Positions 33,772-43,311 are shown, counted from the first letter of the stretch. The stretch is DNA of 57,852 nt from Acidobacteriota bacterium (GCA_029263415.1 JAJCXN010000011.1:1-57852), one strand, 5' to 3'. Notes: a model not told the origin generated them from the letters alone. A program made the numbers and translations.

Positions 33772-34953
33772 ATGCGGATCGGTTTTGATGTGTCCAAGGT
33801 GGCAACACCGCGTGACGGAATCGGTACTTACTGCGCTCAGCTGCTGGGTGCGATGGCAGAGAGTTCCGAAGAACACACCTTTCGAGCGCACGTGTTGGTC
33901 GAGCCGGCCGACCCAGCGAGCCTGGAGGTTGCGTTGGCTAACTTTCCCGGCTGTGTCGAGCTTGCTCGAGTGCCACCGAGCGAGGATGGCCTAGACGTCT
34001 TTCACGCCACAACGCTGGCGTGGCCGAGGGACTTTGATGGACCCGTAGTCATGACGTGCTACGACCTCACGTTCCTCACACACCCGCAACACCACACACT
34101 CTTGAACCGTCTGCATTGCATCGAAGGCATGGTGCGCGGTGCGGTGGGAGAGGCTCATGTATTGGCGATCTCGCAAGCCACGGCGGATGCGGTGAGCGAG
34201 CACATCGGTGTGCCTCAGGATCGACTGCACGTTGTGCACTGTGCTCCTGGAGAAACTGCTCCGGGCGAATGTGTTCTCGATGACCGCTCTGTAGGTGCCC
34301 GTGGTACAGGGCGCGGCACGCAGGCTGATGGCGATAGCGGACCTGCCCAACTCGGGCCGGACGTGTTCGGGCAGCATGACCTCGTGCCGGACGATCTCGT
34401 GCCCCAAGGTCCCTACGTACTAGCAGTGGGCACTCTCGAACCGCGCAAGAACTTGCGCAGGCTGATCGAGGCGCACGCGCAACTGCCTCTGGAACTGCGG
34501 CAGGCGTTCCCACTCGTGGTAGTGGGCTCGGGCGGGTGGAAGAACGAGCGGCTTCTTGACTGTCTGCAAACGGCAGAGCATGTTCATCTCGCAGGCTCTG
34601 CCGATACCCAACAGTTGACCAAGTTGTACCGCGGAGCTTCAGTGTTCGTGTACCCGTCCTTGGCTGAGGGGTTCGGGTTGCCAATCCTTGAGGCGATGGC
34701 ATGCGGCACTCCCGTGATTACCTCCAACGTCACTTCGATGCCCGAAGTGGCAGGCGACGCGGCTTTGTTAATCGATCCCGAAGACAGCGCAGCGATTGCT
34801 GGTGCCCTCGAGCGTGTGCTCACCGACGAAGCCCTAGCTGCCGAACTCTCTGAACGCGGCAAGCGGCGGGTTGCTGAGTTCTCTTGGCACAAGGCCGCAG
34901 CCGAAACGCTAGATGTCTATAGAGCAGCAATTGACTCAGCCTCGAAGCCGTGA
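33772..34953 (+). CDS. Glycosyltransferase family 4
   Basis: A 393-residue GT-B fold glycosyltransferase. The N-terminal domain starts MRIGFDVSKVATPRDGIGTY with the glycine-rich acceptor loop. The C-terminal donor domain has VLAVGTLEPRKNLRRLIEA and the retaining EX7E motif in EGFGLPILEAMACGTPVI (about residues 305-322). Sugar transfer would occur at the cytoplasmic face of the membrane during polysaccharide or glycolipid synthesis. A loop of about 50 residues between the domains (GECVLDDRSVGARGTGRGTQ...HDLVPDDLVPQ) is longer than usual and partly made of a duplicated DLVP unit. The next glycosyltransferase gene follows 10 bases later. Confidence 0.9.
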   Translation: MRIGFDVSKVATPRDGIGTYCAQLLGAMAESSEEHTFRAHVLVEPADPASLEVALANFPGCVELARVPPSEDGLDVFHATTLAWPRDFDGPVVMTCYDLTFLTHPQHHTLLNRLHCIEGMVRGAVGEAHVLAISQATADAVSEHIGVPQDRLHVVHCAPGETAPGECVLDDRSVGARGTGRGTQADGDSGPAQLGPDVFGQHDLVPDDLVPQGPYVLAVGTLEPRKNLRRLIEAHAQLPLELRQAFPLVVVGSGGWKNERLLDCLQTAEHVHLAGSADTQQLTKLYRGASVFVYPSLAEGFGLPILEAMACGTPVITSNVTSMPEVAGDAALLIDPEDSAAIAGALERVLTDEALAAELSERGKRRVAEFSWHKAAAETLDVYRAAIDSASKP

Positions 34954-34963
34954 GAGCCCTCTG

Positions 34964-37537
34964 ATGCCACTTGACGCTTGCACCATCGTTTCGAAGAACT
35001 ACCTGCCGTTTGCGCGGGTACTGGCTCGTTCGTTCCACGAGCAGAACCCAGAAGGCCGCTTCTTCGTGTTGCTCTACGATCGCAACGATGAGCACATTGA
35101 TGTCTCTCGAGAACCTTTCGAGCTGCTCGAAGTCGAACAACTCGACATTCCCGAACTGCGAGGCTTCCTGTTCAAGTACACCGTGCTCGAAGGCAACACA
35201 GCTGCGAAGCCCTATTTTCTCGAGTATCTCTTCGAGCAGCATAACTGCGAGCGGCTGCTCTATCTCGACCCAGACATCTGGGTGATGAATTCGCTGGCGG
35301 ACCTTGACCAGTTGCTCCAGGAGCACTTGGTGGTGCTCACGCCGCACTTGGATCAGCCGATCGACGATGCCGCACACCCGGGCGAGCAGAGCATCTTGCA
35401 GAGCGGCACCTACAACCTCGGTTTCGTTGGTCTGCGCCGCGACCCGGAGACCCTCCGGCTCTTGCATTGGTGGCAGGCGAGGTTGTGGGACCAATGTGTG
35501 GTTGCGATCGACGAGGGTCTTTTCGTTGATCAAAAGTGGATGGATCTCAGCCCCGGCTTGTTTGACGGTGTTCATGTACTGCGTGACCCCGGCTACAACG
35601 TGGCCTACTGGAATCTCCATGGTCGAACCGTGACCATCGAGGATGGCGCTGTTTTGGCCAACCAACGGCCGCTGGTCTTCTTTCACTTCAGTGGCATCGA
35701 GCCGCACGCGCTGAAGCGGGTGTCGAAGCACCAGGATCGGTTCACCCTGGATCGCATCGGCCAGGCCGCCGACCTCTATCGCTCCTACAGCGAGCGGCTC
35801 ATGGACGAGGGTTTTGACGACTGCAGGGCCTGGCCGTTTGCCTTCGCCACCTTCGACAACGGAGTCCGAGTGCCGGCGGCGGCGCGCAGGCTCTACCTGT
35901 CGTTGAACGCCGCTGATCGGGCCAAGTTCGGCGACCCGTTTGCCGCCGGAGACCCGGCCAGCTTCTTTCACTGGCTCAACCAAGCGCACGATGGCCGCGG
36001 GCAAAGCCCGCCAACGTTGAGCCGCCTACTCGCGCACCTATGGGCCGAACGTTCCGATCTGCACGCCGACTTTCCGGACCCGGCCGGCGCTTCGTGGCCG
36101 AACTTCTCGTCTTGGCTGCGAGATTGTGGGCGTTCAGAGCTTGGTCTGGATGAACCTCTGCTCGCTAACCTGCATCGCGAGTCACCGGTGAGTTGGTTCA
36201 CTCCGTCTGGGTTTCGTCGCCGGTCGCGCAACAGCCTGCGCAAGGCCTGGCGCTCAGATGCCGCGATCGACAGTCGCCGTTGGCTCAAAGGTCGGATGGG
36301 AGCAGAGCGCTTCAACGCGCTGAAGGGGCGCTTGAGACCCAAGCGTCTGACCGCGCACGCTGCAGCCCACCAACCTAACGCTGCGGTTGGATCCACCAAG
36401 GTCCATCGCCCGGGCATCAACTTGATTGGCTATCTTTCCGCCGAAACGGGCATGGGCGAGGCAGCGCGCGGCCTCGCGCGAGCGCTCGCGACCACCGACA
36501 TCCCGCACTCACTACACAATCTGGAGTTGGGCGTCGTCGCGCGCAAGGGCGATCCGTTTGCTGGAGCCTCAACCCTTGCCAAGGGGGAAGACGACTTTCA
36601 GTACGACATCAACCTGCTGGTTGCGAATGCCGACCAGGTTCCGCACATTGTCGACTACCTTGGCCCGCTGGCGTTCACCAGCAAGGTGAATGTGGGCTAC
36701 TGGCTGTGGGAGCTGGAGAACTTCCCTCGGGAGTTTTCAACATCGTTTGATCAACTTCAAGAAGTGTGGACTTCGAGCACCTACTGCGTCGACGCGATCT
36801 CAACTGCCGCTCCGGTGCCGGTGAGGCGGGTGGCATTACCGATCGAGCGGCCGAGTGGGTTTGATGGGAGCAGCGGTGCTCATCGCGAACACTTCAAGAT
36901 CGACCCGGACACCTTCGTAGTGCTCTACATGTTCAACTTCCTAAGCCACTTTGAGCGCAAGAACCCGTTGGCGCTGGTGCGCGCTTTCGAGAAAGCCTTC
37001 GATGCTGACGACGATGTCTTGCTGGTGTTGAAGACATCGCAGGCGAGCTTCGCTGAAGCTGAGTATGAGTCGTTGCTGAAGGCGGCGGAGGGCTCGCGGA
37101 TCCGAGTGGTCAACGACTACCTGGACCGCGCCGAGGTGTGGCGGTTACTGGCAGCCGCTGATGCATACGCCTCGCCTCACTGCGCCGAGGGCTACGGTCT
37201 CACGTTGGTCGAATCGATGGCTCTCGGTAAGCCGGTGATTGCAGCGCCCTATTCAGGCGTGGCCGACTTCTTCAATCTAAACACCGGGCTCGAAGTGCGC
37301 TATCGACGGGTAGCTCTCTCGGACGATCATGGGCCCTATGCGAGTGGCTCAAGGTGGGCGCAGATCGACGAGCAGCATCTTGCTGAGCGGTTGAAGGAAG
37401 CATTCGAGAATCAACAGCGTGTTGCTGAGTTGGGCGAAGCCGCACAACGCGTTGTCGAAGAGGAGCTATCGTACGCTGCGATTGGGCGAAGGCTTCAACA
37501 GCGCTATGACGCTATCGTTGAGCGCTTTTCTCCATAG
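34964..37537 (+). CDS. Two-domain glycosyltransferase (GT-A plus GT4)
   Basis: An 857-residue fusion. Residues about 1-290 look like a GT8-type GT-A enzyme: ACTIVSKNYLPFARVLARSF at the start, LLYLDPDIWV with a DPD metal motif, and LQSGTYNLGFVGLRR. A middle region of about 190 residues, rich in Arg, Trp and Ser, links to a GT4 domain. The latter begins INLIGYLSAETGMGEAARGL and contains HCAEGYGLTLVESMALGKPVI, the EX7E motif, near the C-terminus. I place the start at ATG 34964; the in-frame ATG at 34913 would overlap the previous gene by 41 bases and adds little. One protein could add two successive sugars to a polymer. Confidence 0.85.
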   Translation: MPLDACTIVSKNYLPFARVLARSFHEQNPEGRFFVLLYDRNDEHIDVSREPFELLEVEQLDIPELRGFLFKYTVLEGNTAAKPYFLEYLFEQHNCERLLYLDPDIWVMNSLADLDQLLQEHLVVLTPHLDQPIDDAAHPGEQSILQSGTYNLGFVGLRRDPETLRLLHWWQARLWDQCVVAIDEGLFVDQKWMDLSPGLFDGVHVLRDPGYNVAYWNLHGRTVTIEDGAVLANQRPLVFFHFSGIEPHALKRVSKHQDRFTLDRIGQAADLYRSYSERLMDEGFDDCRAWPFAFATFDNGVRVPAAARRLYLSLNAADRAKFGDPFAAGDPASFFHWLNQAHDGRGQSPPTLSRLLAHLWAERSDLHADFPDPAGASWPNFSSWLRDCGRSELGLDEPLLANLHRESPVSWFTPSGFRRRSRNSLRKAWRSDAAIDSRRWLKGRMGAERFNALKGRLRPKRLTAHAAAHQPNAAVGSTKVHRPGINLIGYLSAETGMGEAARGLARALATTDIPHSLHNLELGVVARKGDPFAGASTLAKGEDDFQYDINLLVANADQVPHIVDYLGPLAFTSKVNVGYWLWELENFPREFSTSFDQLQEVWTSSTYCVDAISTAAPVPVRRVALPIERPSGFDGSSGAHREHFKIDPDTFVVLYMFNFLSHFERKNPLALVRAFEKAFDADDDVLLVLKTSQASFAEAEYESLLKAAEGSRIRVVNDYLDRAEVWRLLAAADAYASPHCAEGYGLTLVESMALGKPVIAAPYSGVADFFNLNTGLEVRYRRVALSDDHGPYASGSRWAQIDEQHLAERLKEAFENQQRVAELGEAAQRVVEEELSYAAIGRRLQQRYDAIVERFSP

Positions 37538-37559
37538 TCGGCGAACACCTTCTGCCGAC
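37537..37559 (+). terminator. Weak hairpin after the glycosyltransferase operon
   Basis: GTCGGC (37537-37542) and GCCGAC (37554-37559) can pair around an 11-base loop, followed by AATCTTTCGC, only mildly T-rich. It starts on the stop codon of the preceding gene. Terminator function is tentative. Confidence 0.3.
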
Positions 37560-37615
37560 AATCTTTCGCTACCTACTCCCTCTTTCGCGACCAAACTTCT
37601 CCGCTCGGACCACCA

Positions 37616-39289
37616 ATGCTGCGCGTTACCCAACTGATCCTGCCGCTTGATCACGACCACACTGCCCTCGCGCAGGCCGTTGCACGACGCTTGGGAATCA
37701 AAGCAGAGAAGATTGAGGGTCTCGCCGTACACAAACGAACGCCAGACGCGCGGCAACGCAACAGCATCAAACTTGTCTACGCGGTGAACGTTGTGGTGGC
37801 GGATGAGGCCGGCGTGCTCGAACGGTGTTCGACCGATCCCAAGTCACAGTTGGCGCAGACTGTCAGAGCGGCTCCTGATACGTCGTATGAGTTTGTTGTA
37901 CCTCGCGCGGCTGCTGATTCTGCGGTTGGAACGCAGGCACGACCGGTGGTTGTTGGGCTTGGACCGTGCGGCCTCTTTGCAGGATTGTTGTTGGCTCAGA
38001 TGGGGCTGCGACCGCTGATCCTTGAGCGCGGCAAACGGGTGCGCGAACGCACTGTCGACACTTTTGGCTTCTGGCGCAAACGCGCACTCGATCCAGAGTC
38101 CAATGTGCAGTTCGGCGAGGGCGGGGCGGGCACATTTTCTGACGGCAAGCTCTATAGCCAAGTGCGCGACCCGGGCCATCGCGGCCGCAAGGTGATGGAG
38201 GAGTTTGTCGCAGCCGGCGCGCCTAAAGAAATCCTGTGGCAAGGCCGCCCCCATATCGGCACCTTCAAGCTGGTCAAGGTGGTGGAGACCATGCGCGCAA
38301 AGATCGAGTCGCTTGGGGGCGAGATTCGGTTCACGTCGCGTGTCGACGAAGTCTTGCTTTCGCGAGATGAACACGGCAATCGTTCGGTGTGCGGGGTCAA
38401 GCTTGAGGGCGGCGAAGAACTGGAGACCAACCATCTCGTGTGCGCTCTTGGCCACAGCGCCCGTGACAGTTTCGCAATGCTCCACCAGCTCGGAGTTGCC
38501 ATCGAGCCGAAGCCGTTTTCCATTGGCTTTCGCGTTGAGCATCCGCAGACCGCGATCGATGCGTGCCGCTACGGGCGCGCTGCCGGCCATGAGCGGCTTG
38601 GTGCGGCCGACTACCGGCTCGCTCACCACTGCAAGGGTCCCGGCCTTGAAGGCCGTACCGTCTACAGCTTCTGCATGTGCCCGGGGGGTACCGTGGTTGC
38701 GGCAGCCTCGGAAGAGGGCGGTGTAGTGACCAACGGCATGAGCCAGTACGACCGGAGCGAGCGCAACGCGAACTCAGGATTGGTGGTTGATCTGCAGCCG
38801 GAAGACTATGGCGCTGACCCCACGGATCCTGAAACAGCGCTTGCTGGCATCGCCTTCCAGCGCAAGCTTGAACGCCAGGCGTTCGTCGCTGGCGGCTCGG
38901 ACTACAACGCTCCGGGCCAACTGATCGGTGACTTCATTGCCGATCGACCATCGACCGAGTTCGGTTCGGTTGCGCCCTCATACCAGCCGGGAGTCACGTT
39001 GACCTCGCTCGCCGAATGCATGCCTTCTTGGGTGATCGACGCTATGCGCGAGGCGCTGCCCGCGTTCGATCGCAAGCTGCCCGGCTTTGCGCAAGCCGAC
39101 GCGATTCTGACCGGAGTTGAAACGCGCACCTCGTCCCCGATTCGCATGCCACGCACCGCGAGCTTTGAAAGCACTAATACGAGCGGCCTCTACCCAGCCG
39201 GGGAAGGCGCAGGCTACGCTGGTGGCATTCTCTCAGCAGCGATCGACGGCATTCGTGTGGCCGAAGCGGTGGCGCTTTCGATCGGCTGA
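37616..39289 (+). CDS. FAD-dependent oxidoreductase (COG2509 type)
   Basis: A 557-residue flavoprotein. A small N-terminal domain (about 1-100) precedes the dinucleotide fold VVVGLGPCGLFAGLLLAQMG (about 111-130, a GxGxxG variant). NVQFGEGGAGTFSDGKLY, CALGHSARDSFAML and the C-terminal GLYPAGEGAGYAGGILSAAIDG follow, all typical of the widely distributed COG2509 family of uncharacterised FAD-dependent dehydrogenases. Cytoplasmic; substrate unknown. ATG 37616 has no clear ribosome binding site. The gene is followed by a long repeat-rich convergent gap. Confidence 0.9.
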   Translation: MLRVTQLILPLDHDHTALAQAVARRLGIKAEKIEGLAVHKRTPDARQRNSIKLVYAVNVVVADEAGVLERCSTDPKSQLAQTVRAAPDTSYEFVVPRAAADSAVGTQARPVVVGLGPCGLFAGLLLAQMGLRPLILERGKRVRERTVDTFGFWRKRALDPESNVQFGEGGAGTFSDGKLYSQVRDPGHRGRKVMEEFVAAGAPKEILWQGRPHIGTFKLVKVVETMRAKIESLGGEIRFTSRVDEVLLSRDEHGNRSVCGVKLEGGEELETNHLVCALGHSARDSFAMLHQLGVAIEPKPFSIGFRVEHPQTAIDACRYGRAAGHERLGAADYRLAHHCKGPGLEGRTVYSFCMCPGGTVVAAASEEGGVVTNGMSQYDRSERNANSGLVVDLQPEDYGADPTDPETALAGIAFQRKLERQAFVAGGSDYNAPGQLIGDFIADRPSTEFGSVAPSYQPGVTLTSLAECMPSWVIDAMREALPAFDRKLPGFAQADAILTGVETRTSSPIRMPRTASFESTNTSGLYPAGEGAGYAGGILSAAIDGIRVAEAVALSIG

Positions 39290-39306
39290 GAACCCGCGGT
39301 TGGTAC

Positions 39307-39681
39307 CGCGGAACCTCAGCCTCGTGTTGATTCTTGCTCCAAGGGCCGTTGGCCCGTCGCAAGGAGAAGGAGAAGGGGAAGGGGAAGGGGAAGGGGAAGG
39401 GCAAGGGGAAGGGGAAGGGGAGGGCAAGGAGAAGGGAAGGAGAAGGGGAAGGGGAAGGGGAAGGGCTGGACGCTGGTGGGTACTGTGAAACCTTCGCCCG
39501 TGCTGATCCTGGCTGTTTGCATCCCTTGGGACCAAGGGCCGTTGGCCCGTCGCCAGGAGACGGGAGAGGGTTGAGCGATGGGGCGCCCGATGTCGGTGCT
39601 GCGCAACCTCAGCTCGGTGTTGATGTTTGCTTGCGATCCCGTTGGGACTCAGCGGGCCGTGGGCTCGTCGCGAGGAGAAGG
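39307..39681. repeat. Three degenerate copies of a roughly 65-85 bp repeat
   Basis: The unit contains GCAACCTCAG.CTCGTGTTGAT and ends ...AAGGGCCGTTGGCCCGTCGCAAGGAGA, which includes the self-complementary GGGCCGTTGGCCC. Copies lie at about 39307-39370, 39486-39567 and 39599-39681. The spacers differ, the first being filled by the purine tract. The copies share the hairpin core best. Likely a member of a dispersed intergenic repeat family. Confidence 0.8.
39361..39476. repeat. Purine-rich GGGGAA microsatellite
   Basis: About 115 bases of nearly uninterrupted purines on the plus strand, dominated by the 6-bp unit GGGGAA with GGAGAA and GGGCAA variants. Consecutive G4 runs could form G-quadruplex or triplex structures. 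Located in a convergent gap, outside any gene. Confidence 0.9.
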
Positions 39682-39728
39682 GGGGCGGGGAGGTGTGTTG
39701 GTGCAAACGGGTTGTAGCAAGACGAAGA

Positions 39729-39753
39729 AAGGCCGGGGCTTAACCCCGGCCTT
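39729..39753 (-). terminator. Intrinsic terminator, probably bidirectional
   Basis: AAGGCCGGGG (39729-39738) and CCCCGGCCTT (39744-39753) form a perfect 10-bp stem with a 5-base loop. On the minus strand it is followed by TCTTCGTCTT, a T-rich tail, about 50 bases after the TonB receptor stop. From the plus side it could also stop read-through from the flavoprotein gene. Confidence 0.85.
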
Positions 39754-39805
39754 CTCCCATCGCTGTCGATAGCTCACGGCACGTTAGGTGCCGTGAGGTT
39801 GCGGT

Positions 39806-42800
39806 TTACTTCCAGCCCAAACGAACGCCAAGGCGGTAGATCCGCGGGCTGACGTTGTCGTTGAGGAAGTATGCGCGGGACGAGCTGAGGTTGCGGATGC
39901 GAGACAGCTCGGTGCCTTCGTTGGTGACGTTGAACACGTCGATACCGAAGGTGAAGTTCACCGCGCTCGAAAGCGCGAATTCCTTCTCTGCGCGCAGATC
40001 AAAGGTTGCCAGGTCATCGAGTCGGAAGCCGTCGAAGTCTTGGCCAACGTTGATCGTGCGGGAGACGCCGTCACTGGTAACGACCGAATCGTAGTAGGGC
40101 GTGGGGTAACCCTCACGCGCCTGCGCCGATGCCGAGACGTTGAATCCCCACGGGCGGTCCGGTGCGACCTGGTACATGCCATTGAGGTTCGCGGTCCAGG
40201 TCGATTGCAAGAAGCGCTCGCCTTTGCCGGAACCCGTTGAGCGGGTTACATACAAACCACCGTCGATATCACTACCAGCGGAGTCGCCGATGTCGGCGCC
40301 CACACCGCTCTCACGGTTGGGGTTACTGTTGAACAGGTAGTTGTCGTCAATGTCCCACTCTGCATCACCGTAGTTGAGGTAACCACGCATCATCCAGCGG
40401 TTTGCGAGGCGCTTGGTGAAGTTCACCGCTGCGCCTCGGTAGTTGCGTTCGCGTGATCCGTTGGTGAGGAAGTCGCCGCCGGTGGTCGTCACACTCGATG
40501 AGCGCGCGAACACCGGTACGTTGTAGCCCAGTGAGCTGCCGCCAGCATTCGGGTTACTGATGGTCCCGCTAACGAAACCGTCTGCTACGTAGTCATTCCG
40601 AGTGATGGTGCGAACGTTGCCGCTGGCATCTCTGACGAGCGTGCGCTCTTCGAGGATGTCGGTGACATTGCGCGCGGTCAAGGTCAAGCCGACCACGAAC
40701 TCAGGTAGGAGTGCATGCTCGACCGAGAGGATGAGTTCCGAGGTCAAGGGTGCATCCAACGAGCTATCGTTGACGTCCGGATCGGACAGCGAAGTCGGGT
40801 TGCTTGGATCGAAGCCGTTCGCTAGGCCTGGCTCCGGTGTCAGCACTTCATTGGTCCAAGAGTTGACGCCGTCACCATCAAAGCTGAAGTAGGCGTACGC
40901 CTCGCCGGCCGGGTTGGTCCGGGTGACGTTACCGACCGCCAGCTGATCAGCGAACTGCGCGAACGAGGCTCGCAACAACGTGTCGCGATTCTTGCCCAAT
41001 GCGTAGGTCGCACCAATGCGTGGCGTGATGCTGGTCCAATCGAAGTCGTTGCCGCCGCCAGGGTAGTTAATCGCGGGTAGGACGTCCGGAAAGATCGGAT
41101 TCGCAGCCACCGTGAACGCCTCGTTGACACCTGATTGGTCATCGTAGCGGAGGCCGATGTTCAACGTGAAGTTGCCGAACGAAACGGTGTCCTGCGCCCA
41201 CAACGAGAAGTACTCCATAGTGGTCGGCGTGGCAACGCCACGCTTCGCTCCGACGTAGCTCTCGATGCCGCCGCCTGAGGTTTGGTCATGGTCGGTGAAC
41301 ACGTTGCCACCGGGCCAAGCGAAAGCAGAGTAGGACTCGTAGGTGCGCACCCTGCCGCCAACCTTGAGCTCATGACTCACGTCAGCGGTGTTGAAGAAGT
41401 ACGAACCATCGACCTTGAACTCATCGTTGGGGCCGTCAGCAGCGCCCGACAGGTAGTTGTCCTGCCAGATACCGTCCGCACGTTGCACTGAACGCGGTGC
41501 GTTGGGTCCGGTGCCGCCCTTAGCGGCCAGCGCGAAACCAAAGTCGCCGAGTGAATAGGTGCCGGTGACGAACAAGTTCGACGAGAACACGTGGGTGTCC
41601 TCGAAGCGGTAGACCGCAGAAGGACCACGCTGGTTCCAGGTGGTGATGTCCGGGCGTGTGGTTGAAGCACCACGGCCGAACTTCTGTTTGTCACCGTTGT
41701 TCCACGATGCAACCGCCGAGTTCTCGGTGGTGACCTGGCCGTTCAGCTTGAGTGACTGGTTCTCGAGAATGGTGTCATCAGCGGTACCCGAAGCGGCGTT
41801 CTGCTGAACGTCGTTCTGGCCCCAAGAGCCCCACATCCAAAGGCGATCCCGCACTGCAGCACCGCCAGCTTCGAAGCCCATGTCTTCGATCTCACGGATC
41901 TGAGCACCAGCATAGGTCTCGGTGCAGCCAGGGTTGGTGTCACCGCTCAAGCACTGCAAGGTCGAGGAACCGGACCCTAGGTCGCTGGCTGACACTCCGG
42001 GCTGAGACTGTGAAGCCTTGCCGCCGAAGTAGCCGCCAGCCTTGGTGTTGTAGAACCGGGCTGAGCCACGGAACTCGTTTGAGCCGCGCTTGGTCACCAG
42101 GTTGACCGAGACCCCAGCCGTGTTCTTGGTGACATCGGTGCCACCGGTCGTGAACTGCATTTCGGCGAACTGGTCGAAGTCGTAGTAGGTCGGAGAGGCG
42201 CCAGTGGCGCGCATGTCGGTGATCGAAACACCGTCAACCAAGAAGTCGTTCTGACCGCCGCCCACGCCTTGGGCGCGGAAAGCTGCCTGCTGGCCGGACT
42301 CGTTGCCACCAACGTTGACGCGGTCAACCAACACACCGGGTGTTTGGTTGAGGATCGCCCATGGGTCGCGAGCGGTTGGAATCTTCTCAAGCTCGGTCTG
42401 GGTGATCTGAGCACCTTGAGAAAGCTTGCGCTCGTCGAGCAACGGGCTTTCAGAGGTGACAGTCAAGACCTCATCAACTGACGGGCTGAGCCGCAGGTTG
42501 ATGGTGGTGTTACGGCCGATGTTGACGTTGACTTCGGGATACTCGACCGAACCCGAGCCTTCGAGGCTCGCGGACATGGAGTAGGTGCCGGGGTCAATGC
42601 CCAGGAATCGAAACTGACCTTGCTGATTGGTCTGTTGGTTCTTTGCGGGACTGGAGTTCAGGGTCACCAAGACCCCAGGCAAGAGTTCGCCATTGGCGGA
42701 CTCCACGGTGCCAAACACATTTCCGGTAACGGCTTGGCCGAAACTCGGTAGTGCGATGAATGAGACTGCGACGAAGGCGACTAAGCCCAATAGTGCAGTG

Positions 42801-42820
42801 TGTCTGCGTAGGGTTGTCAT
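39806..42820 (-). CDS. TonB-dependent receptor with carboxypeptidase-regulatory-like domain
   Basis: A 1004-residue outer-membrane receptor. ATG 42820 follows GAGGAG upstream and opens with a signal peptide (ALLGLVAFVAVSFIALPSFGQ). A beta-sandwich of the carboxypeptidase regulatory type follows (GNVFGTVESANGELLPGVLV; RFLGIDPGTYSMSASL). The plug region is about residues 130-280 (DPWAILNQTPGVLVDRVNVG; FLVDGVSITDM). About 700 residues of barrel strands end in YRLGVRLGWK. Receptors of this layout import large nutrients such as oligosaccharides or peptides with energy from TonB. No partner lipoprotein or regulator is adjacent, so the substrate is open. Confidence 0.9.
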   Translation of the reverse strand: MTTLRRHTALLGLVAFVAVSFIALPSFGQAVTGNVFGTVESANGELLPGVLVTLNSSPAKNQQTNQQGQFRFLGIDPGTYSMSASLEGSGSVEYPEVNVNIGRNTTINLRLSPSVDEVLTVTSESPLLDERKLSQGAQITQTELEKIPTARDPWAILNQTPGVLVDRVNVGGNESGQQAAFRAQGVGGGQNDFLVDGVSITDMRATGASPTYYDFDQFAEMQFTTGGTDVTKNTAGVSVNLVTKRGSNEFRGSARFYNTKAGGYFGGKASQSQPGVSASDLGSGSSTLQCLSGDTNPGCTETYAGAQIREIEDMGFEAGGAAVRDRLWMWGSWGQNDVQQNAASGTADDTILENQSLKLNGQVTTENSAVASWNNGDKQKFGRGASTTRPDITTWNQRGPSAVYRFEDTHVFSSNLFVTGTYSLGDFGFALAAKGGTGPNAPRSVQRADGIWQDNYLSGAADGPNDEFKVDGSYFFNTADVSHELKVGGRVRTYESYSAFAWPGGNVFTDHDQTSGGGIESYVGAKRGVATPTTMEYFSLWAQDTVSFGNFTLNIGLRYDDQSGVNEAFTVAANPIFPDVLPAINYPGGGNDFDWTSITPRIGATYALGKNRDTLLRASFAQFADQLAVGNVTRTNPAGEAYAYFSFDGDGVNSWTNEVLTPEPGLANGFDPSNPTSLSDPDVNDSSLDAPLTSELILSVEHALLPEFVVGLTLTARNVTDILEERTLVRDASGNVRTITRNDYVADGFVSGTISNPNAGGSSLGYNVPVFARSSSVTTTGGDFLTNGSRERNYRGAAVNFTKRLANRWMMRGYLNYGDAEWDIDDNYLFNSNPNRESGVGADIGDSAGSDIDGGLYVTRSTGSGKGERFLQSTWTANLNGMYQVAPDRPWGFNVSASAQAREGYPTPYYDSVVTSDGVSRTINVGQDFDGFRLDDLATFDLRAEKEFALSSAVNFTFGIDVFNVTNEGTELSRIRNLSSSRAYFLNDNVSPRIYRLGVRLGWK

Positions 42821-43311
42821 TAGAACAACGCTCCTCTTAGTGACGGAGTGGCAAAGCAGCGGGTGAGCCCTTGGGCTGCGAACTGCTCTGCCAGTACCGT
42901 CGAGTTGGTTTGCCGCACGCAACACCCGGGATTCAGTTCCCTGATGCCATGACGGCGCTCTTGGAGGCGGTTGTTGCTAGTGCAACGGCAACGCCAACAT
43001 GGACGTTGAGGGCACCCCCGTGCCTGGATCTGTGGCGAGGAACAGGGTGTTGGGGACGAACGACAGTGCCAGTGGTCTGGTGTCGGCAGGCACTCGGCAG
43101 AGCTGACGAGCGAAGATCGCGCTCGATTCAACCGTGCGGAGAGAAGGGGGCGTCGTTTCCAAAAAGTTGAACCGCTGCCGTGGCGAGCACGGCGTCGAGG
43201 GGGGTGGCGCGGGCCACGGGTCCTCGGGCCGCGGATCAGGGCGTGATCACCAACAAGGCGGCGGCTCTATGCCGAGATCGGGAGCGGGAGTGTTTTCAAC
43301 ACACGCTTGAG
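42821..43311. other. Intergenic, no gene called
   Basis: 491 bp upstream of the TonB receptor and downstream of a minus-strand gene. Short frames (42871-43170 plus, 42977-43162 minus) have no ribosome binding site or protein-like composition. The receptor's promoter must lie in its left part. No strong repeat was seen; GTGTT-TTC-AACAC near 43290 is a minor hairpin. Confidence 0.5.

Noticed and set aside
34820-36004. 394-residue open frame antisense to the glycosyltransferase genes
   Set aside because: Long only because the opposite strand is GC-rich and strongly coding; it has no motif and crosses two well-supported genes.
37844-38629. 261-residue minus-strand frame inside the flavoprotein gene
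   Set aside because: Antisense shadow of a conserved family protein.
42977-43162. 61-residue minus-strand frame upstream of the TonB receptor
   Set aside because: No ribosome binding site, no motif, unremarkable composition in a non-coding gap.
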